Below are positions 1 to 12,163 of a stretch of 64,000 nt of DNA, piece after piece (the first letter of the stretch is position 1; each line of letters begins with the position of its first letter). The stretch lies in NCBI GenBank assembly GCA_051453625.1, contig JBOZIK010000001.1:245165878-245229877 (forward strand), read 5' to 3'. Below the pieces are notes generated by a model. The model saw only the letters and a list, made by a program, of their open reading frames with translations, was not told the DNA's origin and did no database searches. Origin of the DNA: Welwitschia mirabilis. Lineage: Eukaryota; Gnetophyta; Gnetopsida; Welwitschiales. The position numbers were made by a program, and so were the translations under genes.

Positions 1-345
1 TTCTACAATCTAAGACAAACCCATAATGTGATCATAGCATCTCATGAGTGCAACTTTGTAGAATTATTAAGATATGTATTAAATATGCATCTAAATGAAG
101 AAGCTAAAGAACATATCTTTATTAATAATCTTCTCCCTTCTATTGCTACTAAAGTATTCATGTTTCAACCTAAGAGTCTAGCAGAGCCTGTAGAAAATGA
201 AAAAATAATAGAACAATTCTATACTTTATCCATAAGTGGCAGAGATTTTCAAACATAATTAATTGTTATTGACTTAAAAAATACAACATTGTTTTGGATA
301 TGAATTGGTTAATACAAAATAGAGCAGTAATAAATTTTTTAAATC
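1..345 (+). pseudogene. Ty3/gypsy gag end plus protease remnant
   Basis: This is the 3' end of a retrotransposon gag reading frame, open to about position 258, followed by a scrap of aspartic protease. Seen: a gag-like stretch with LLPSIATKVFMFQPKSL, the usual pattern of a capsid C-terminus. Near 294-338 the frame reads LDMNWLIQNRAVINF, which matches the GMDWL segment found after the flap of plant Ty3/gypsy proteases. RT, RNase H and integrase are missing: the protease scrap is followed within about 70 bases by a polypurine tract and an LTR. The element is therefore a deletion derivative whose 5' part lies left of the window. Gag would form the particle and protease would process it. Family membership is inferred from the adjoining LTR; Tekay/Del-like is my best guess. 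Confidence 0.6.
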
Positions 346-412
346 TCATAATATGTAGTTTGATTTTTTTAAAGCTTTTTATGTATCTTAATGCCTAAAG
401 TAAATTAGTCTA

Positions 413-424
413 AGCAGGGGAGAA
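413..424 (+). other. Polypurine tract before LTR A1
   Basis: The purine run agcaggggagaa directly precedes the TG that opens LTR A1. A polypurine tract primes plus-strand DNA synthesis, so A1 is the 3' LTR of the element whose gag remnant lies to its left. LTR A2 at 11130 has no such tract before it. Confidence 0.65.
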
Positions 425-1266
425 TGTTATATCTCATATTTTGTAGATCTTATTTGCTTGAATATTAAGTATATTAAGCTTTCAATTAAATTATTAATTA
501 TTTTTATTTAATTCCTTACCAAAATAGGATCTTATTTTAAACTAACCTTAATTTGTAATCTTTATAATTTAACATAAAAATGGAAAAAATATGTTAGAAG
601 GTTTTATGAGAAAAGATATCCAAATATTTTAAATTAGATAATTCCATTATTCAAGAAATTAAAATCATATAAATTAAAAACTTCAAGAGAACATAATAAT
701 ATTTTTTGCATCTTATTTACTCCTTTAATTTCGTGATAAATGTGATAGGTATACCATATTATGAATAAATACTTTCATCCTTATGCTTTGTAATTGATAA
801 ATTTTATGCATTTTGAAACAAATGAGCATTTGATTAAGTTCATGCACTCTTACCTAAAACCAAGAATGATAAATGAGTTTTTTGGGATGTGTAAGAGCAT
901 TTGGTTCATAGCATACTCATTTCTTTATTCATTAGAACTGAAGAGTTTATCTTACTGTGTCACATATCAATTTTGAGATTTGTGCATTTACAATTTTGAT
1001 GCATATCTTAGATGGATTAAACTTACTTATGAACCTATGGAGGATTAAGAAGGAGCTAGCATGAGGAAATGATGAATGCAATTCAACTTGCTAATTAAAT
1101 CAAGAAGATTACTCACCCTAGTTAGGTGTATGAGTCATAAATATGATCTGTTTTTGTACTTCAATATCACTTATTTCTCATCCCATTTATCAATGCTACA
1201 TCATATGATCTGATAATATTGAGCTATGTGCCTTTTTTTAATCTATATATAAAGATATTTTCCTCT

Positions 1267-2185
1267 NNNNNNNNNNNNNNNNNNNNNNNNNNNNNNNNNN
1301 NNNNNNNNNNNNNNNNNNNNNNNNNNNNNNNNNNNNNNNNNNNNNNNNNNNNNNNNNNNNNNNNNNNNNNNNNNNNNNNNNNNNNNNNNNNNNNNNNNNN
1401 NNNNNNNNNNNNNNNNNNNNNNNNNNNNNNNNNNNNNNNNNNNNNNNNNNNNNNNNNNNNNNNNNNNNNNNNNNNNNNNNNNNNNNNNNNNNNNNNNNNN
1501 NNNNNNNNNNNNNNNNNNNNNNNNNNNNNNNNNNNNNNNNNNNNNNNNNNNNNNNNNNNNNNNNNNNNNNNNNNNNNNNNNNNNNNNNNNNNNNNNNNNN
1601 NNNNNNNNNNNNNNNNNNNNNNNNNNNNNNNNNNNNNNNNNNNNNNNNNNNNNNNNNNNNNNNNNNNNNNNNNNNNNNNNNNNNNNNNNNNNNNNNNNNN
1701 NNNNNNNNNNNNNNNNNNNNNNNNNNNNNNNNNNNNNNNNNNNNNNNNNNNNNNNNNNNNNNNNNNNNNNNNNNNNNNNNNNNNNNNNNNNNNNNNNNNN
1801 NNNNNNNNNNNNNNNNNNNNNNNNNNNNNNNNNNNNNNNNNNNNNNNNNNNNNNNNNNNNNNNNNNNNNNNNNNNNNNNNNNNNNNNNNNNNNNNNNNNN
1901 NNNNNNNNNNNNNNNNNNNNNNNNNNNNNNNNNNNNNNNNNNNNNNNNNNNNNNNNNNNNNNNNNNNNNNNNNNNNNNNNNNNNNNNNNNNNNNNNNNNN
2001 NNNNNNNNNNNNNNNNNNNNNNNNNNNNNNNNNNNNNNNNNNNNNNNNNNNNNNNNNNNNNNNNNNNNNNNNNNNNNNNNNNNNNNNNNNNNNNNNNNNN
2101 NNNNNNNNNNNNNNNNNNNNNNNNNNNNNNNNNNNNNNNNNNNNNNNNNNNNNNNNNNNNNNNNNNNNNNNNNNNNNNNNNNNNN
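1267..2185. other. Assembly gap (919 N) inside LTR A1
   Basis: Unsequenced bases. The right edge is an AC repeat, a likely reason for assembly failure. Apparent reading frames across the gap are artefacts. Confidence 0.99.

Positions 2186-2232
<47 letters not shown>
2186..2232. repeat. (AC)n microsatellite
   Basis: An uninterrupted AC dinucleotide run of 47 visible bases abuts the gap, so its true length is unknown. The corresponding stretch of LTR A2 has no AC run, so it arose after the two LTRs diverged. Confidence 0.95.
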
Positions 2233-2233
<1 letters not shown>

Positions 2234-3272
2234 TTTCTTACTTGTGGAGCTTAGAGCTTGAAATCTTGAAGCTAAGAATCTCTTGATCTTAAATCTTCAT
2301 TAATCTTTAACTATCAATCTCTTATTAGTTTTCCCAAGTAAGCTCTTTACTCTTATTATTCATGTGACCTTTTTTCCTCCTATTAGAATGATGTTATTGC
2401 AATAAGAAATTATTTATGGCTTTTATGCAATTATATTATAAAATATTATTCCCTCTAATTAATCATCACCAAGACATTATAGTGAGATATGAGGGGTCTC
2501 TTGTGCTTGATGATAGAGAATTACTAATGGATGATTATGGTTAAATGACTAGGGAGTTTATTATTAAGGGAAAAAAAATGAAACTTGGATACCCATGTTT
2601 ATTTTAATATTATATCTTCTTCTATCTATTATGCATTAAGTTCATCTTATTAGGGGTAAAGTATGATCCTCAAAAATCTCTTTAGTCTGGTACTCTTACA
2701 TGGAAATCCCAAGGCTCATAGTAAACATTCTTTTTTTGAATTGATTTGATTTGTTATTCTATATTAATTTGAACTAGTAACTTAGTTAAGGTATTCTATA
2801 AGTAATTAGATAGTATATCCATTATTTTATTTATTAAAGTTATTACTTTAGTAGTTGTAGAAACTTTATCATATTTTTGTTATAGTGAAAATTAACTTTT
2901 CCAGAATAGAGGAATAGGATTAAAACATCATATCTTATTAATTAGTAGGTATAAATTAGTTAAACGTTTTCTATAAGTCTAGGATTACTTATGAATGTGA
3001 AAATGTAAATATTATATTTTTCATAATGAATAGTTATTTTAAAAAATTTATTTAATAAAATATGTTAGAAAATAAATGTAGAAAATAATAAGAAATTAGT
3101 TTATGTTTTTGTATCTATCTATTATTGATCTTTCTAAGTTGTAGAAAATTGAATAAAATTTCCAAAACATCTTGAATCATTTAAAAATTCAAAGTATTTT
3201 GAAAGTTATAATCATTTTAGTGAAGCATAGGAGGACTATGATTTTAGAATATTTGATACTTTTAACCTTCAA

Positions 3273-3405
3273 NNNNNNNNNNNNNNNNNNNNNNNNNNNN
3301 NNNNNNNNNNNNNNNNNNNNNNNNNNNNNNNNNNNNNNNNNNNNNNNNNNNNNNNNNNNNNNNNNNNNNNNNNNNNNNNNNNNNNNNNNNNNNNNNNNNN
3401 NNNNN
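3273..3405. other. Assembly gap (133 N) inside LTR A1
   Basis: Unsequenced bases within the part of LTR A1 that aligns to about 13610-13790 of LTR A2. Confidence 0.99.
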
Positions 3406-3660
3406 TTTAACTATGATGTCTACTTAGAGATCAAAAATATTATAATTAATATTTAAGATTATAGAAAAATTATTACACAATATTTTCTAGAGTAATTGAG
3501 TATATAAAATATGTTTTTATTAATAAATTTAAGTTAAACTAATTATAAGTGATATTTATTTGTAGAAACACCTCTTTTACTATTTTCCTTTAGTTTGCTT
3601 TGAATGTTTATAGTTGTAAGAGTTTTCACCTTAGTAGTTTAAGTAATATAAGTAGTTTCT

Positions 3661-3760
3661 NNNNNNNNNNNNNNNNNNNNNNNNNNNNNNNNNNNNNNNN
3701 NNNNNNNNNNNNNNNNNNNNNNNNNNNNNNNNNNNNNNNNNNNNNNNNNNNNNNNNNNNN
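3661..3760. other. Assembly gap (100 N) flanked by the same sequence
   Basis: A round 100-N gap. The about 40 bases just left of it (gagttttcaccttagtagtt and onward to tagtttct) recur immediately right of it with one visible difference. This indicates a collapsed tandem repeat or a joining artefact. Confidence 0.9.
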
Positions 3761-3800
3761 GAGTTTTCACATTAGTAGTTTAAGTAATATAAGTAGTTTC

Positions 3801-5139
3801 TAGCTTATCAATTTTTTAAGTAAATTATAATATAAACATATGAATATTAGATAAAGGTTTATATATTAAATAATTATGTTTGAGCTATACTTTCTTTATT
3901 TACCTTATTTCCACTAATCTATGAAGATTATCATATGATCATGGAAGAATGTTTACAGAATTGGTATAGCTCTAGGTATGTTTTAGTTTCCTTAACTATA
4001 TTATTATGATGTTATTTGATACATTATGAATATTTTAATTTTTATTAAAAGTAAAAGAAAGAAATATTTCCTTTATTTAGATATAAAAGAGAAGAATATT
4101 TCTTTTATCTAGATTTTTATTATTATAATCCTGAATATAAAAATGTTCTTGTATGATTTTTCCTTTCTTTTAATGGTTGTTTCCAATAAATGAATTAAAT
4201 GATGATTAGAATTATTATAACTAAGTAAATAATCCATTAAATATCCACATTAATTAGAATTGTTTACATACATTTATATGGTATATTCATTGAACAAAAC
4301 TAAATTAAGATAATTCTAATAATGTTTATTCTCACGCTTGGGTTTCATCACCAAGGTGGGTTGCATTACATTTTTTTTAATAATACCCTTCTGGAAGTGG
4401 ATTTAATAATTACTCTTCTGTCATACTAATGTATGAACTTACTCTAACTTAATATCTCAAGCCCTTGACATTGATAGATCATGTTGCACCATCTAGAGAT
4501 GCTTCAAGGAAGCATGGGTCATTTATAAGCATGCATCCACCTCACATACCACTTTTTACCTACATTGGGATATATTAAGATAAAGTTAAAGCCTATGAAG
4601 TTGAGCCTAGTCCTTTTTGTATAATTTAGAATCTAAACTAGAACCAACTCATATCTAAAGAGTGACTAAATATTGAGTTAGAATGCCATTAATGGGAGTT
4701 ATAACCTTCTATTACATTGGTTAGGTATTATACTTAAAACTTATTCATGTACATCATCAACAAGTTTACATCTCTTCAACTATTCACAAAATATCTTTTT
4801 TGTGACAAAAAACTAAGAAGAAATGGAGGACATAAAGTTATGACATTGCTATTATTTATAAATAAAAAAATCTATAAATTAATTATAAGTAAATATATAT
4901 ATTATTAATATTATTTCTTTTTCTTAGAATATAGAAATTTTAATAAAGAATTAAGTAAACTTTAATCCTAGATTCCACAGTGTCTATTTGGTAACAGTAT
5001 TAAAGAAGAAAGAAAGAGGGAAAAAAGGGGAAAAAATCATGCTTAATTAGGATGAGAGAAAAGATGGTGTCCTATTAAATCTCATGAATTCATAGATAGA
5101 TGGGAGAAGCAGATGAATATTCTTAAGATGATGGTCATT
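3801..5139. other. Unassigned non-coding stretch 3' of element J pol
   Basis: No coding signal was found on either strand. On the minus strand this follows the integrase end of J, so it should hold the J 3' region and perhaps its 3' LTR, but no TG..CA boundary or second LTR copy could be placed. The part at about 4330-4760 is visibly richer in G and C than its surroundings and matches nothing else in the window. Confidence 0.5.
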
Positions 5140-8075
5140 GACTTTAAACACTTGGTTATTTTTGTGCTTTTTAATAATAAACATACCAGTTTATAGTAAT
5201 TATTTTATTATTTAAGTACCTTTCTACTTAAAAACTAGTTTCCTTAGAAATAAATGCAACCTTGAATTGTAAATAAAAACTAGTTCTCCCTCTTGAAATA
5301 CTTTTCTAAGGATGTCTTAATCATGTAGTTTATTCATCCTTTCCTGATCAATTTTTGTGTTCTCATATGATTCATTTTTAATCTCATCTAATTCATTGAG
5401 TTAGATAACTCATTTTTTTCTACTACTTTAAGGTCTAAATTCATTTTCTTACTTAATTACTAATCCTTGTGTTCTAGCTTTATAAGAAGATAACAGGATT
5501 TACCATAAACCAACCTAAAGGGGAACATTTCTAAGTGTGTCTTATAAGTTGTCCTATAAGCCCATAAATGATCATTTAACTTATAATGTAATGTCTCCTA
5601 GTTAAGCTCACTACCTTTTACAATATGTAATATCTCCTAGTTAAGCTAACTACCTAAAGGGGAACATTTATAAGTGTGTCTTATCAGTTATCCTATAAGC
5701 CCACAAATGATCATTCCAACTTATAATTTGATCTTTCCTAGTTAAGATCACTACCTTTTGCAATATGTTTTTTATTTTTTTTATTGGTGATATCAACTTG
5801 TTTGTTATTTTGGGGGTGATAAGATGTTATAACCTAATGAGTAACCCTATATTTAACTAATGTTTTATTAAATATCTTATTGTAAATATGGATACATCCA
5901 TCACTAATTAAGATCCTAGGATAACAAAATATTTTTATTATATTTTTATTTAAGAACTTTATTATAGTTTAGACATCATTACTTTTTCAAGTGCAAGCTT
6001 CTAATCACTTTATTACATAGTTGACACAAATTAAGATATGCTATGTTCATTTGAATGAGGATAAATGACATGAAAAATCATTACCCTACACATTAAAAGG
6101 TTCAACCACAAGGATGGATTTTAAAGACATCATATGCCTTCTTGTAAGACTATGTAGTTTTTAATAATTTTCACATGTTTTATAATAAATATATGCATAC
6201 TTAAATATGAATGACTAATAAAAGCTAGATTGAATAATTTCAATGGTAGTTTTATTAGTAGAATAATGATCATCACAGCTTTCAAAATGTTAAATACTAA
6301 GGATGTCATAAATTTTAGTTTGAGAAATACATCTATGAATAACTTGATTAAGATAATGTTTAAATATATGCTGGATATTCCAAAAGAACTATTTAACTTA
6401 ACTTAGGAATTTATTATTATTATTGAAAACAAAATATGAGGGAGTAACATTGAGAACTAAGTAATTTTCAATATCAATGAACCAAGAGGATTTCAAAGCA
6501 CAGAAAATATGTTCACTAGGAAAAGTATTATTGACTCATTTTATGTTATAAAAGAAAGGTAATCAATTACAACATTGTTAAAACCCTTTTTAACCTTAAT
6601 TTACAAGTCAAATTATTGTAATAACAAGATTCATCTATTTAATCTAGGCTTGGAATCCCTTTTGGTAAAGAGGTATTTAAGGGTTGAATGATCTATATAA
6701 ACAATGACCTTAGAATTTAGTAGTTATTGCTTAATATTTTTTTTTTTGTTTTATGTAAATACTACTACAAGGAGCTCCTTTTCAACAATTGTATAATTTA
6801 GTTAAGTGTCACTTAGTGCCTTACTTGCATAGTAAGTTAATATTCATTTATCATCTACTTTCTATCTTAACACAACACTAATAGCATAATCACTAGTAAT
6901 GCATATGATTTCAAAGGGTAACATATAATCAAGCAATTAGATGATGGGTTTTATGGTGAATTTCCCTTTGAGCTCATCAAAAGACTACAAACTTAGATTT
7001 AGTTAAAAGAGACATCTTTGCTAAGAAGGTTATAAAGTGATTTACAAATTTTACTAAAGTTTTTAATAAATCTTCTATAATAACCTAATGAACCTTCTAT
7101 AAGAAGGATCTAATGTATTTTAATTTTTGAAGAGTATGTAGACAACTAATTAAAAAGATTTTTGTAGGATTTACTTGAATTCCATTTAAAGAAATTATAT
7201 GTGTTAGAACTTAGCCTTTATTAGTCATAAAATAATATTTTTATAGTTTAAGACAAGGCATTTTTAAATTCATTTAATAAGCACAAGCTTTAAATTCCAA
7301 AGGTATAGATTAAAATAAGATGTGTAAATAAAACAATTATTCATAAATATTTATATGCCCAAATCTATTAAGTAAAAACATGTCAAGCATGCATTGTTGA
7401 AATGTAATGGGGGCTGTTACAAAGACCAAAGTACATTTGTTTGTATGTAAAGGTTCTGTAAATGTATGCAAATGTAGTTTTGTCCTAATTTTTAAGAGTT
7501 ATTTCAATTTGATTATACTCAAAATATCCATCTAAGAAATAATAATAAGGATGTCTAAGAAGTTTTTTAAGAATCTAATTAAAGAACGAGAGATGAAAAT
7601 TGTCTTTTCTAGTAAAAAATTAAGTTTTTAGTAATTGATGTCACATTCTTCATTTGACAACTGGACTAGTAGAGACAAGTTCATATTATTTACTTGACAT
7701 TAAAGTAACTCTAGAATTCTTAGATATAGTTTGAATTGGACTTACTCATTTACTATTAGTGATAGAATAGATAATTCCATTATCTAAACGTTTTGTTAAC
7801 TCAATTTTACTACTTTCTTTAAGGTTGGATTTATTCACCTTTTAGCCTCAATAGAAGGTTTTTCATTTTATTTAAGGTAAATATGGACATATAAATGATA
7901 GAATTAATGCCTCTAGTATCAAACATTACTCAATTAATGGCTTTCTTGTACCTCTTTAAAAGATTCAACAATCTATTTTCTTATAAGAAAGACAAGGAAG
8001 TCCTAATCACCATTAAGAAAGTAGAATTACTTCCTAAAAAGGTGTATTTGAGGTTTTAGAAAAGTGACCTAAAGT
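5140..8075 (-). pseudogene. Athila/Tat-like Ty3/gypsy pol (RT, RNase H, integrase), element J
   Basis: Degraded polyprotein, read right to left. From 8075 to 7940 lies the protease-RT linker, with RYKKAIN*VMFDTRGINS (usual KKAIGWTIADIKGIS). RT spans about 7940-6900; near 7515-7570 it reads HPYYYFLDGYFEYNQIEI, matching the motif-A region of this clade. RNase H lies near 6590-6740 with VIVYIDHSTLKYLFTKRD. The integrase core at 5985-6190 reads FNV*GNDFSCHLSSF, and its C-terminal part has LWAYRTTYKTHLEMFPFRLV and VYGKSCYLLIKLEHK near 5470-5590. The end, 5145-5460, resembles the usual integrase tail with RLQAYEN-like ESYENTKI. Many stops and frameshifts make it dead. In life it would copy element RNA into DNA and integrate it. 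Gag and protease are cut off by LTR B1 on its right. It is the only Ty3/gypsy pol in the window. Confidence 0.85.
5514..5767 (-). repeat. Tandem duplication inside the integrase remnant
   Basis: Two copies of the same integrase segment lie head to tail: 5514-5628 and 5653-5767. Both begin (plus strand) cctaaaggggaacattt and end caatatg. Bases 5629-5652 are a further short repeat of atgtctcctagttaagctc. The offset is 139 bases, not a multiple of three, so the frame is broken. The copies differ at several sites, so the event is old. Confidence 0.85.
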
Positions 8076-8099
8076 AAATAAAAGATTTATATTTCATTT

Positions 8100-9404
8100 T
8101 AGTACATGAACTAGATTTAAACCAAGTTAACACTCAATATCATTCTTTTCATAGGGATAATTATGATAGATTTTTAGAAATTATAGAAATCTTGCTTAAT
8201 TACAAGTTACATAAATAAAAGAAAAAGGAAAAGATAGAGAGTTGATAAATGTTTTAAAACTTTCATTAGAGAAGCAAGAAAGTAAGCAAGCTTCAAGGGT
8301 TTACATGATTTATCCACCAGCTATTATTTAATTCAAATATTTCCTACACCTTTTTGAAACATATTCAAAATCATCAATTAATGATGACTCAGGTCCTAAT
8401 GACATAATATCGTTGACCATATAAGAGTTAGTAAATTTGAAAGTTACTTGATCCTTCAAGACCCTAAAATAAGCATGAAAAGTAAGGACTTAATGTACTT
8501 AAGATCAATTAAATTAAAACTTATTTAGATCAATTAGCTAAGAAACTCTCTTGATTAATTAAATAAATTGGTAATGTATATTCACTAAGCATTAAAAGTG
8601 CTAAGTTTTCCTGACTTAAAATTAGAATGAAAAGCTCCTTGTATTAAATTAGAAAGATACATATATAAAAAGAAGAAGAAAGAAGCTAGTAAGGACTTCT
8701 TAAGATATCCTTAAATGAAAGATTACTCCTTAAAGATGGACTTAGAAGGCCATGTCCACTTGACACTCAATAGTTCTATTACTTTTCCAAAATAAAGGAT
8801 GTTATAAATAAGGTCTTACAACCCTTTTATAAGAAAGCATTATGTGAAGAGTGATTACAAACTTTTGGCTTATAGCATCAGGTAAGCATTTACAAAATAT
8901 GACATGTAGAATTAGGTGGAGTTTTTATTATCTTGCATTAGGTAGAAATCATAATGAATCCAACACTTAACTTCTAGAAAATACTACTTCTAACAACCTC
9001 TAATAATACCATATGTTGCTATTGCATGTCATTGTTGTCACTGCCACATCTTGTTAAAGATGCAAGTTACTTTCAATGTGAAGTTTAATTAAGTTCATAA
9101 TTGCATTTCGCTTAATTTTGCATGATAAGAAAACATGAGTTTGGAATTGTTTTAAATAAAAGGATTAGTGGCATCGAGTAACCTAGAGAATAATGCTAAT
9201 ATTTTAATTTGGATGTTCATCAAATTTTATCCTATCCTTCAAAGTGAAATATCCCAAAATGTCATGGGTAAATGATACATTCATGATTAATATAGAAAAG
9301 TGATAAAAGACATGTTTTTATGGTAAATTAGTTATATTAACATCTTGGATTAAGATAAATTAATCAATTAACTTGATTAGAATGTTAATTTTTATGTGCT
9401 AACA
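8100..9404 (-). mobile_element. LTR family B, copy B1 (3' LTR of element K)
   Basis: On the minus strand it starts TGTTAGCACATAAAAATTAA and ends near 8100. It is alignable by eye along its whole length with B2 (24910-26253). A TATA-like box lies on the minus strand at 8825-8831. Its start is preceded (to the right, minus strand) by the 3' region shared with elements E and F. It interrupts the J pol in the linker just before RT, so K inserted into J. Confidence 0.8.
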
Positions 9405-10739
9405 CATCTTCTAATAGAATTTTGCTAGACTCTTAGCAAAACATTAATAACAAAATGTTTAATCATGAAAAAAATCCTTTAAGGCAAAATCCTTAAGTAT
9501 GAAAATAATATATCTTTGAAAATTTATGACCAATTTCTATAATTAAGAAATCAAAAATTTAAAACATTATGATATCATATGCCATACTCCCCAACCAAAA
9601 GTAAACTTTATTCTCAAAGTTTAATGATAAAAAGTGTTAAAAATAATTTTAAAAACATTATCTTTGACGAGTCCTTTTATTAAAAGAAAAAGATGTAATG
9701 CAGTTGTAACTAAGCTATAAAAAGGGAAAAAGTACCTAATGCAAGATAACATTTTATTTCTTCCTAAAAATTATAAATGAGAAGTAAATCCATAAAGATA
9801 TTTTATGCCTTATGAGGTTATTTCTTAGGAAATGGAGATGAAGTAAAATGGGTGATGGAGATGGAAAATGAAAATGTATCAAATGAATAAATAATAAAGA
9901 TAATGAATAAAGGAGTAAACCTATTAAGTTAATAATCCTTATTATCTTTTTGTAATTTTTTGTGAATTTCAATATCAACTAGGTGTAGTTTCAAATATTT
10001 GACTTATAAGAATTTAAGAAGTCATAGTAATTCTTAAGTATAAAAATTAGAAGACAATAGACACAGAATTCCTTCAATATTCATATTTTTCTTTCTTATT
10101 TTATTTTTTTTTCCTAACATACTTATCCTTTGTTTTAAGCATTTAAATCACATTGAGCATCTAGTGTTATAACATTTTCTACCATAGAGTTAAGCATGTT
10201 ATTTTGTGAAGAAATAACTACTACATTGCTAATGGACATATATAAATCATGATGTAGCTGATCATATTGTAATTAGATCATTAGAGGTGGATTGCCAGTG
10301 AGCGTTCATAGCCTTGATGTAGTTGATCATGCTATATATAGATCATTAAAGCTACATTACCAACGAGCATCTATAGCTCTAATGCACTTAACTAAGCATA
10401 GTGATATTGATCAAATGAAATGTTCTTTTGGAGAATAGATATATTTTCTTTTTTACTTTTCTTGCAGAACAGATATATTTTCTTTTTTACTTTTCTTCTC
10501 ATATAAAATTTTCTTTAATGCACATAGGGGTCATTGGCTCATTATCCTAATTAAAAATTAATCTTATCCCCATAAATGTTTGAAGGTAGATTCCATGTTT
10601 TTTTTTCGTTTTTTTTTTAAAAAACAAAGACTTCAAATGAAGCTAGCCCTAACAAAATAACTTAAATTCAAGTAAACTTAATTTCAATATAAACTTATGA
10701 TAACAAAATAATCAATTTTTTTTTGAGTTACTTACTAAG
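9405..10739 (-). mobile_element. 3' non-coding region of B element K
   Basis: Long AT-rich region between segment X and the 3' LTR. It matches 57257-58640 of element E block by block, starting with cttagcaaaa near the LTR, then the Met/His-poor A-rich part, then tandem repeats at 10246-10395, then the aggggtcattggctcattat block at 10525. A 74-codon open frame on the minus strand (9754-9978) lies in it but has no counterpart in E and is not supported. It probably carries RNA packaging or processing signals. Confidence 0.65.
10246..10395 (-). repeat. Tandem repeat of about 66 bp in the K 3' region
   Basis: Two full units and part of a third. Each has gatgtag(t/c)tgatcat, a short AT stretch, agatcatta(g/a)ag, then acattaccaacgagcat or a variant. 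The tgatcat..agatca arms form an imperfect inverted repeat within each unit. Related repeats stand at the same place in E (58180-58275), F (33205-33325) and I (42850-42970). Confidence 0.7.
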
Positions 10740-11129
10740 GGGTGAATGGTTTGTCATCTTAATGGGGTTATTGAAAAATGGAATGGGTGATTGCAGAGGC
10801 TTAATGAGATGACTAAATAAGTGATGATGCTTTGGTTATGCCTTGGCATTTCCATGAGGAAAACATCCTTGGGCAATACTTCTTCTCTTATGGAATGACT
10901 TGACCAATTCATGTTTCAACTACTAAGAGTTTTTTCAATAGTATGTTAGAAAGAAGACTCAAAAGCATTATGGCTTTTGGGTTAAGAGTGGGAAAAACAA
11001 GAGTTAAGTAATGGCAAAGAATGGAGAACATTCTTATGAAAAGACTCTACACACTAGTTTAAAAATTGAGATAAAACATGGGGGTACAAACAGTAGAGTC
11101 TAAATGTTTAAAATCTGATGGGATTCAAT
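10740..11129 (-). pseudogene. Segment X of B element K (truncated)
   Basis: Degraded coding segment of unknown function that stands where pol should be. Readable part: KHHHLFSHLIKPLQSPIPFF at about 10765-10825, matching YYHLFHHPIKPFHTSNPF in H and KHYHLFNPPLKPFPSSIP in E. Upstream, a Leu/Phe-rich frame matches H at 21290-21480. The segment is cut at 11129 by LTR A2, so its N-terminal part and the rest of K are lost. It is recognised only through its relatives here; I know no named domain for it. Confidence 0.55.
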
Positions 11130-11636
11130 TATTATATCTCATATTTTGTAATTCGTAATTAATAAACATAATGACATGATTACTAGAGTATCTAAATTAG
11201 GTAATACATTTTGATATCAAATTTTAATGAAAATCCTTTTTTCCCCCTAAATGAGAATCAATGTACAATTAATAATGTATTCTATTTCTTATGCTAAATA
11301 TATATTTTGAATTATAGGTACTCATTAGGTCACTTAATTAATTAATATTAGAGTTGAATAATTTTATTATTTTAAATAATAATGATAATTATAAGAATTT
11401 TAGTACTAAATAAACATATTTACAATAAGACAAGTCATTTACATGGTTAAATAATTAAATTTAAAAATTCATGTAAAGGTGTAAAATAATAAGCAAATGT
11501 CTATAAAAATGACATGTGGCATTCTTATTTTAATCATTTATCCATGTGCCTTATTTAAATCTAAAAATAAATAAAAACTAAAATTACTAAGTAAAAGTGA
11601 AAATATAATAAGTAAGTAAAAAGTAAAAGTACTATG

Positions 11637-11730
11637 TTCAACTATGACAATTTCTTACATTCAACTATGACATTTTCTTATATTCAATTATGAGATTTTT
11701 CTTGCATTTAGTTATGATATTTCTTTCTGG
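11637..11730 (+). repeat. About 24-bp tandem repeat, four units, in LTR A2
   Basis: Units ttcaactatgacaatttctt, ttcaactatgacattttctt, ttcaattatgagatttttct and tttagttatgatatttcttt follow each other at 23-24 base spacing. Copies become less alike towards the right. Confidence 0.85.
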
Positions 11731-12163
11731 TGATTAATGTTATTGGTGTGAATGATCATGAAGGGTGTAAACATGTGAATAAGAAAATGCACTCTTACCT
11801 ATAAACTAAGAAGGATAAATTAGTAGAGATTATTGTACCATGACTTTTATTCTTATTGATATTTGTGAAAGTAATTTATGCATAAAATATTATTTTTCTT
11901 GTTGTATTACATGACAATTCTGAAATTGATGCATTTATTATTTCAATGCATTTTATACATTCTTTGAAATATGTTTTAGATTGATTATAAGCTTCTAAAG
12001 GATCAAGAAGGAACTAGCATGAGAAAATAATGTATGTAAATAATCTTGGTAATAAAGTAAAAAAATTATTCACCAAATTAGGTGCATGAATCATAAATAA
12101 GATTTTTTTCGCCATTCATATATCACTTCCACTTCTTACACAAGTTCTTAAATCTCATTAATC

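Larger units (their letters stand above)
425..3600 (+). mobile_element. Long LTR, family A copy A1 (3' LTR, with gaps)
   Basis: It begins tgttatatctcatattttg and is homologous along most of its length to 11130-13980. Matching landmarks are the block at 1035-1150 with 11995-12115, the end-of-coding-like block at 2660-2720 with 13020-13085, and 3165-3250 with 13525-13590. About 3 kb is long for an LTR and, with the TATATC(C/T)(C/T)(G/A)TATTTT start, recalls Tekay/Del chromoviruses; that clade call is inference. Two assembly gaps interrupt it, and its right end is fuzzy because the two copies diverge after about 3550. No reading frame inside is credible. Confidence 0.6.

Noticed and set aside
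1219-2286. Long open frames on both strands spanning 1219-2286, and similar ones at 31808-32528
   Set aside because: They consist almost wholly of unknown bases plus an AC repeat; N runs cannot hold stop codons.
8095-9409. cattt/catct as target duplication marking B1 as a solo LTR
   Set aside because: Sequence to the right of B1 is the B-element 3' region including a polypurine-like tract, so B1 is a 3' LTR and the match is chance.
9754-9978. Minus-strand frame with a hydrophobic stretch, possible env-like or membrane peptide
   Set aside because: The aligned part of element E (57.7-57.9 kb) does not keep it open or similar, and AT-rich DNA yields Leu/Ile/Phe-rich frames by chance.
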